This document shows positions 28,398-32,047 of a stretch of DNA of 32,047 nt, piece after piece. The translations under genes and the position numbers were made by a program. The first letter of the stretch is position 1; the number at the start of each line of letters is the position of its first letter. The notes below the pieces were generated by a model, which did no database searches, was not told the DNA's origin, and worked only from the letters and a program-made list of their open reading frames with translations. This stretch comes from Symploca sp. SIO2E6 (lineage in GTDB: Bacteria > Cyanobacteriota > Cyanobacteriia > Cyanobacteriales > Coleofasciculaceae): NCBI GenBank assembly GCA_010672425.1, contig JAAHGR010000001.1, positions 1-32,047 of the forward strand, given 5' to 3'.

Positions 28398-30872
28398 TTG
28401 AGTACAAGTAATGTTATTTTACTCATTAGCTCTGGGAGCAACAATGCTTTTGTAGCAAATACGGTAATCTTACCGTTGTGCCCTCATGCTGTGCTGAGTT
28501 GGAAGCTGGGTCTAGCAATAGTAATGAATCCTGCCAGTGGCGCTTTGCTAAGTTTCGCTTATATCCTAGGTCTATTGTCTACAGCCATTCTGGGATTCCC
28601 AATTAGTGCTGTTTCCTGGGAAAAATATATCTTATTAGTTATCGGTTTGGGTGTTTTAGGGGTGGTAGTAGCTATTACTCTACCCCGGTTTTGGCGAACG
28701 GGTCCAAGACCAAAACTTTGGCTGGCAACTGGCATCGTTGCCGCTTTGGCAGTAATCTATTTCCAAATGCGGATACCGCAACCTGCCTCCAATGAAATTA
28801 GCCAGTTTATTGATGCGGTTAATGGTGCAGTGACGGTGCAAGGCCAGGTTGAAAGTATACCTCGCCAAACCCGCAATCAGAAGTCTCAATTTTGGTTGCA
28901 GGCAGATCAACTTAATGAAATCCAAGGTAAAGATAATAATGGGGTTTTAAGTCAGGGAGTTACAGGTAAGTTATATGTAACGGTGCCTTTACTACAAGCA
29001 ACTGGTTTATCTATTGGTCAGAGGATTGCGATTACAGGTCTGTTGTATGCACCGAAGCCTCCTAAAAATCCCGGAGCATTTGATTTTAAAGCTTATTTGG
29101 CTCGTCAAGGTGCTTTTGCTGGTCTGAGTGGGTTACAAATTACTAGTTATGAGCCCATATCTGAGAAGTCCTGGGGATGGTGGAAACTACGGCAGCGTAT
29201 TCTGCGTGCTCAAGTTCGCTGGCTGGGAAGTCCCACTGGACAGTTGGTAAGTACGATGGTTTTGGGCAGACGTGCGGTGGATTTGCCCTACGAAATCCGT
29301 GACGAGTTTATTGCTGCTGGCTTGGCTCATGTATTGGCAGCCTCAGGATTTCATATCTCTTTGATTTTGGGTTTGGTACTGGGGTTAACCAAGCGTATGT
29401 CCGGGCGATCGCAATTTATCATTGGACTCAGTGTATTGGTAATCTATGTGGGCTTAACTGGTCTCCAACCTTCGGTGATGCGAGCTGCAATTATGGGATT
29501 GGGGGCATTAATTGCCTTATTGACTCAACGCAAGACTAAACCCTTGGGTTCTCTGTTAGTTGCTGCTACGATTTTGCTGCTGTGGAACCCTCTGTGGATT
29601 TGGGATTTAGGGTTTGAGTTAAGCTTTCTGGCAACTTTGGGATTGTTAGTGACAGCACCTCTACTAACCAAACAATTGGACTGGTTACCTCCTACACTGG
29701 CTTCCTTACTTGCAGTTCCCCTGGCAGCATCTTTATGGACATTACCCCTGCAATTATTTGTTTTTTATAGCTTTGCGCCTTATAGTTTAGCGGCAAATAT
29801 GATTTGTACTCCATTAATTACTGTAATCAGTATTGGTGGTGTACTCAGTGGGATAACATCATTAATTTTACCAGTAGTAGGAAGTAGCATCGCTTGGCTT
29901 TTAGAATATCCGGTTCAGTTATTAGTTTGGCTAGTAAGCTTCTTCAATAACTTGCCAGGAATTTCAGTAGCAGTAGGAAAGATTGCGGTTGTGCAACTGT
30001 TGCTACTATATGGGCTCCTTAGTATCAGCTGTCTTAGCCAGAAGTGGCGACGTCGTTGGTGGTTATTGGTCTTGGTTGGTGTAGCTTTAGTGATCATTCC
30101 TGCTTGGCAGACGAAGATCACCCAGTTTCAAGTAACAGTTTTAGCTACAGGTCAAGAGCAAGTTTTAGCAATTCAAGACCAAGGGGAAGTTACATTAGTT
30201 AATAGTGGGGAAGCTAATACAGCCACTTTTACTGTGCTACCTTTTTTGCAACAACAGGGGGTTAATCAAATTGATTGGGCTGTTGCTCTTGATGGGGAAC
30301 CTAGTCTGAGGAGTGGCTGGTTAGAGATGTTGGCAACTTTGCCGATTAAGAATTTTTACGATACTCTCCCAGAACAACTAGTTTCCCCGAATACTGTAGC
30401 CGCATTGGAAGCTAACACATTTCTCTATCAGCTCACCAATGCAGTGCAATCCCGACAGGGAAACTACCAACGAGTTGCCATCGGTCAAGAAATGGCTGTT
30501 GGCTCTACGATAATGAAGTTAATTCACCCTGAGCCACCAATATTACAGCTGCAAATCAATGACCAGACTTGGTTACTCTTGGGAAAATTAGCTCTGGATG
30601 CTCAACAACAGTTAGTTAAAACTAGTAATCTCCCTCCGACTCAAGTACTTTGGTTATCGGGAAAAAGCTTAGCACCAGAATTGTTAGAAGCCTTGCAACC
30701 ACAAGTGGTCATTGTTTCATCAAATACCATAGATCCAGATACAGCACAACTCTTGCGAAAATCGGAGATTATTTTCTATTTTACTGGTCGTGATGGTGCA
30801 ATTCAATGGACACCTCATAATGGTTTTGAAACCAATCTGGAAGTGATTAACAAGGATGCTCCGCTATTGTAA
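28398..30872 (+). CDS. comEC: ComEC/Rec2-family DNA-uptake membrane protein
   Basis: DUF4131-like N-terminus, competence domain (STMVLGRRAVDLPYEIRDEFIAAGLAHVLAASGFHISLILG), C-terminal metallo-beta-lactamase-like region (VTVLATGQEQ..VLPFLQQQGV). True start probably ATG 28523 (MNPASGALLSFAYILG). Confidence 0.88.
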   Translation: MSTSNVILLISSGSNNAFVANTVILPLCPHAVLSWKLGLAIVMNPASGALLSFAYILGLLSTAILGFPISAVSWEKYILLVIGLGVLGVVVAITLPRFWRTGPRPKLWLATGIVAALAVIYFQMRIPQPASNEISQFIDAVNGAVTVQGQVESIPRQTRNQKSQFWLQADQLNEIQGKDNNGVLSQGVTGKLYVTVPLLQATGLSIGQRIAITGLLYAPKPPKNPGAFDFKAYLARQGAFAGLSGLQITSYEPISEKSWGWWKLRQRILRAQVRWLGSPTGQLVSTMVLGRRAVDLPYEIRDEFIAAGLAHVLAASGFHISLILGLVLGLTKRMSGRSQFIIGLSVLVIYVGLTGLQPSVMRAAIMGLGALIALLTQRKTKPLGSLLVAATILLLWNPLWIWDLGFELSFLATLGLLVTAPLLTKQLDWLPPTLASLLAVPLAASLWTLPLQLFVFYSFAPYSLAANMICTPLITVISIGGVLSGITSLILPVVGSSIAWLLEYPVQLLVWLVSFFNNLPGISVAVGKIAVVQLLLLYGLLSISCLSQKWRRRWWLLVLVGVALVIIPAWQTKITQFQVTVLATGQEQVLAIQDQGEVTLVNSGEANTATFTVLPFLQQQGVNQIDWAVALDGEPSLRSGWLEMLATLPIKNFYDTLPEQLVSPNTVAALEANTFLYQLTNAVQSRQGNYQRVAIGQEMAVGSTIMKLIHPEPPILQLQINDQTWLLLGKLALDAQQQLVKTSNLPPTQVLWLSGKSLAPELLEALQPQVVIVSSNTIDPDTAQLLRKSEIIFYFTGRDGAIQWTPHNGFETNLEVINKDAPLL

Positions 30873-30927
30873 AAGTTTGGGACTAAACTGGATTTGGTAT
30901 TGTCAAGTATTAGATCTTGTTTTTGCT

Positions 30928-31682
30928 ATGCATTTCCCTAGGATAAACCTTATCGCTCTAGCGACAATTGTCGGTGTCAATTGGGGATTTATTCTGCTTT
31001 CGCCGGTACTGGCTCAAACTCCAGATACCACACCAACACCAATAGAACAACCTCTGCCGCAGGAAACCCAGGAACTTTTGTCAGAGGAACAGTTCAACCA
31101 ACTTAATGATGTCGAAAAGATTGCTTATTTGGAGCGACTGTGGCAAAATGCTCAGCAAAAAGGCGATCGCGAATTGGATAGATTTGTTAAATTATATCGT
31201 TTTGGCAGACTCAACACTGCCCTACGCACCTTGACTAAAGATAACTTTAGCTGTGAGCTTACCTTTTTTAAAATAACACTATTCTCACTGCTCCTGCAAT
31301 CCAACTGCTAGCCTTGACTCATCAGCAACGGGAACAGTTGGGAGAAAATGACTGGTCTTCTTTCCGAGCAAAGGATGCTTTAGTTGTGGGCAATCCTACC
31401 ATGCCTTGGGTTGCACCGGCTTTGGGAGAATCACTGCAACAGCTACCATCACTACCAGGTGCTCAACGGGAAGCTGTAGCGATCGCTTCTTTATTGAATA
31501 CCCAAGCTATCATAGGTAAGCAAGCTACCAAAGCCAGGATTGAGGAACTGATGCCCCAAGCCAGGATTATTCTTCTAGCAACCCACGGCTTACTAGATAC
31601 CATGCGAGGATTAGGAAGTGCGATCGCTTTTACTCCTCAAGATCAGCACCTCTCCAGAAGAAGGCTTGATCGGTGCATCTGA
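30928..31682 (+). pseudogene. CHAT-domain protein remnant (N-terminal signal segment and C-terminal CHAT fragment)
   Basis: MHFPRINLIALATIVGVNWGF..VLAQTP..TKDN, then a stop at 31311, then ALVVGNPTMPWVAP..LPSLPGAQREAVAIASLLNTQAIIGKQATKARIEELMPQARIILLATHGLLD..GSAIAFTP, which is typical CHAT C-terminus but truncated. Confidence 0.75.
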
Positions 31683-31896
31683 TGAGAAACAATTGGCTTA
31701 CGCTTTGTCCGAAAAACGAGTTATTTTCACATTTGATGATGATTTTCTCAGCTTAGCTTCAACGGGAATTAAACATTGCGGTATTATTTATACTCGTCAA
31801 CAACGTCAGTCAATTGGAAAAATCATTAGTGATTTAATCTTAATTTGGGAATGTTTAGAACCTGAATATATGTACAACAATATTGAATTTTTGTAG
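31648..31896 (+). pseudogene. N-terminally truncated DUF5615 / PIN-like toxin remnant
   Basis: EEGLIGASDEKQLAYALSEKRVIFTFDDDFLSLASTGIKHCGIIYTRQQRQSIGKIISDLILIWECL. Confidence 0.65.
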
Positions 31897-31910
31897 CTTA
31901 TTTATTTAGG

Positions 31911-32040
31911 TTTGTTGGGAATTGATGTAATTGAATACTTTGATACAATGGCTCAAGAAAGAGGAATTTATTACCAATAATTAATCAATTTATATCTTCA
32001 AGATGGTGTTGTTAGTAAACGTGAACTATCGTTTGAGTAA
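31911..32040 (+). pseudogene. Remnant of a BrnA/CopG-like antitoxin with an internal stop
   Basis: One frame reads IDVIEYFDTMAQERGIYYQ*LINLYLQDGVVSKRELSFE*, matching the usual xYQTLINLYLRD pattern with the Thr position replaced by TAA (31978-31980). Confidence 0.6.
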
Positions 32041-32047
32041 TGCGATC

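Noticed and set aside
5376-31627. Many GCGATCGC octamers
   Set aside because: HIP1, a well-known abundant cyanobacterial octamer; not new.

Overview
Cyanobacterial chromosomal segment, identified from psbD/psbC, ycf4, an RpaB-like regulator, DUF561/Ycf23, HIP1-type GCGATCGC octamers and heptameric repeats; the repeat style resembles large filamentous genomes such as Moorena-like taxa (inference only). Coding content from left to right: an RpaB-like response regulator, a multi-PAS histidine kinase and a REC-GGDEF protein; a HicBA-like toxin-antitoxin pair; a membrane-anchored coiled-coil protein with 17 near-identical 35-aa repeats and a TerB-C-like C-terminus; a FetB/UPF0014 permease; a DegT-type aminotransferase; an M48 metalloprotease; two Uma2 (DUF820) proteins; DUF561; a 2.1-kaa TamB; convergent psbD-psbC; ycf4; a cyclophilin-type PPIase; a FabF-like ketosynthase; ComEC; and a degraded region with CHAT, DUF5615 and antitoxin remnants. 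The most notable observations are: (i) a composite simple-repeat element with the same module order at two loci, translated in frame as an N-terminal extension of the kinase and as an internal insertion in the ketosynthase; (ii) a psbD-psbC pair whose usual gene overlap appears to be lost, with the ancestral psbC start visible as a fossil inside psbD; (iii) the 17 x 105-bp homogenised repeat gene; (iv) two MITE-like islands, one TA-flanked and one with nested inverted repeats enclosing 34-bp and 23-bp tandem arrays. No CRISPR array, rRNA or complete tRNA was seen. All calls are from reading the sequence; no database search was run.
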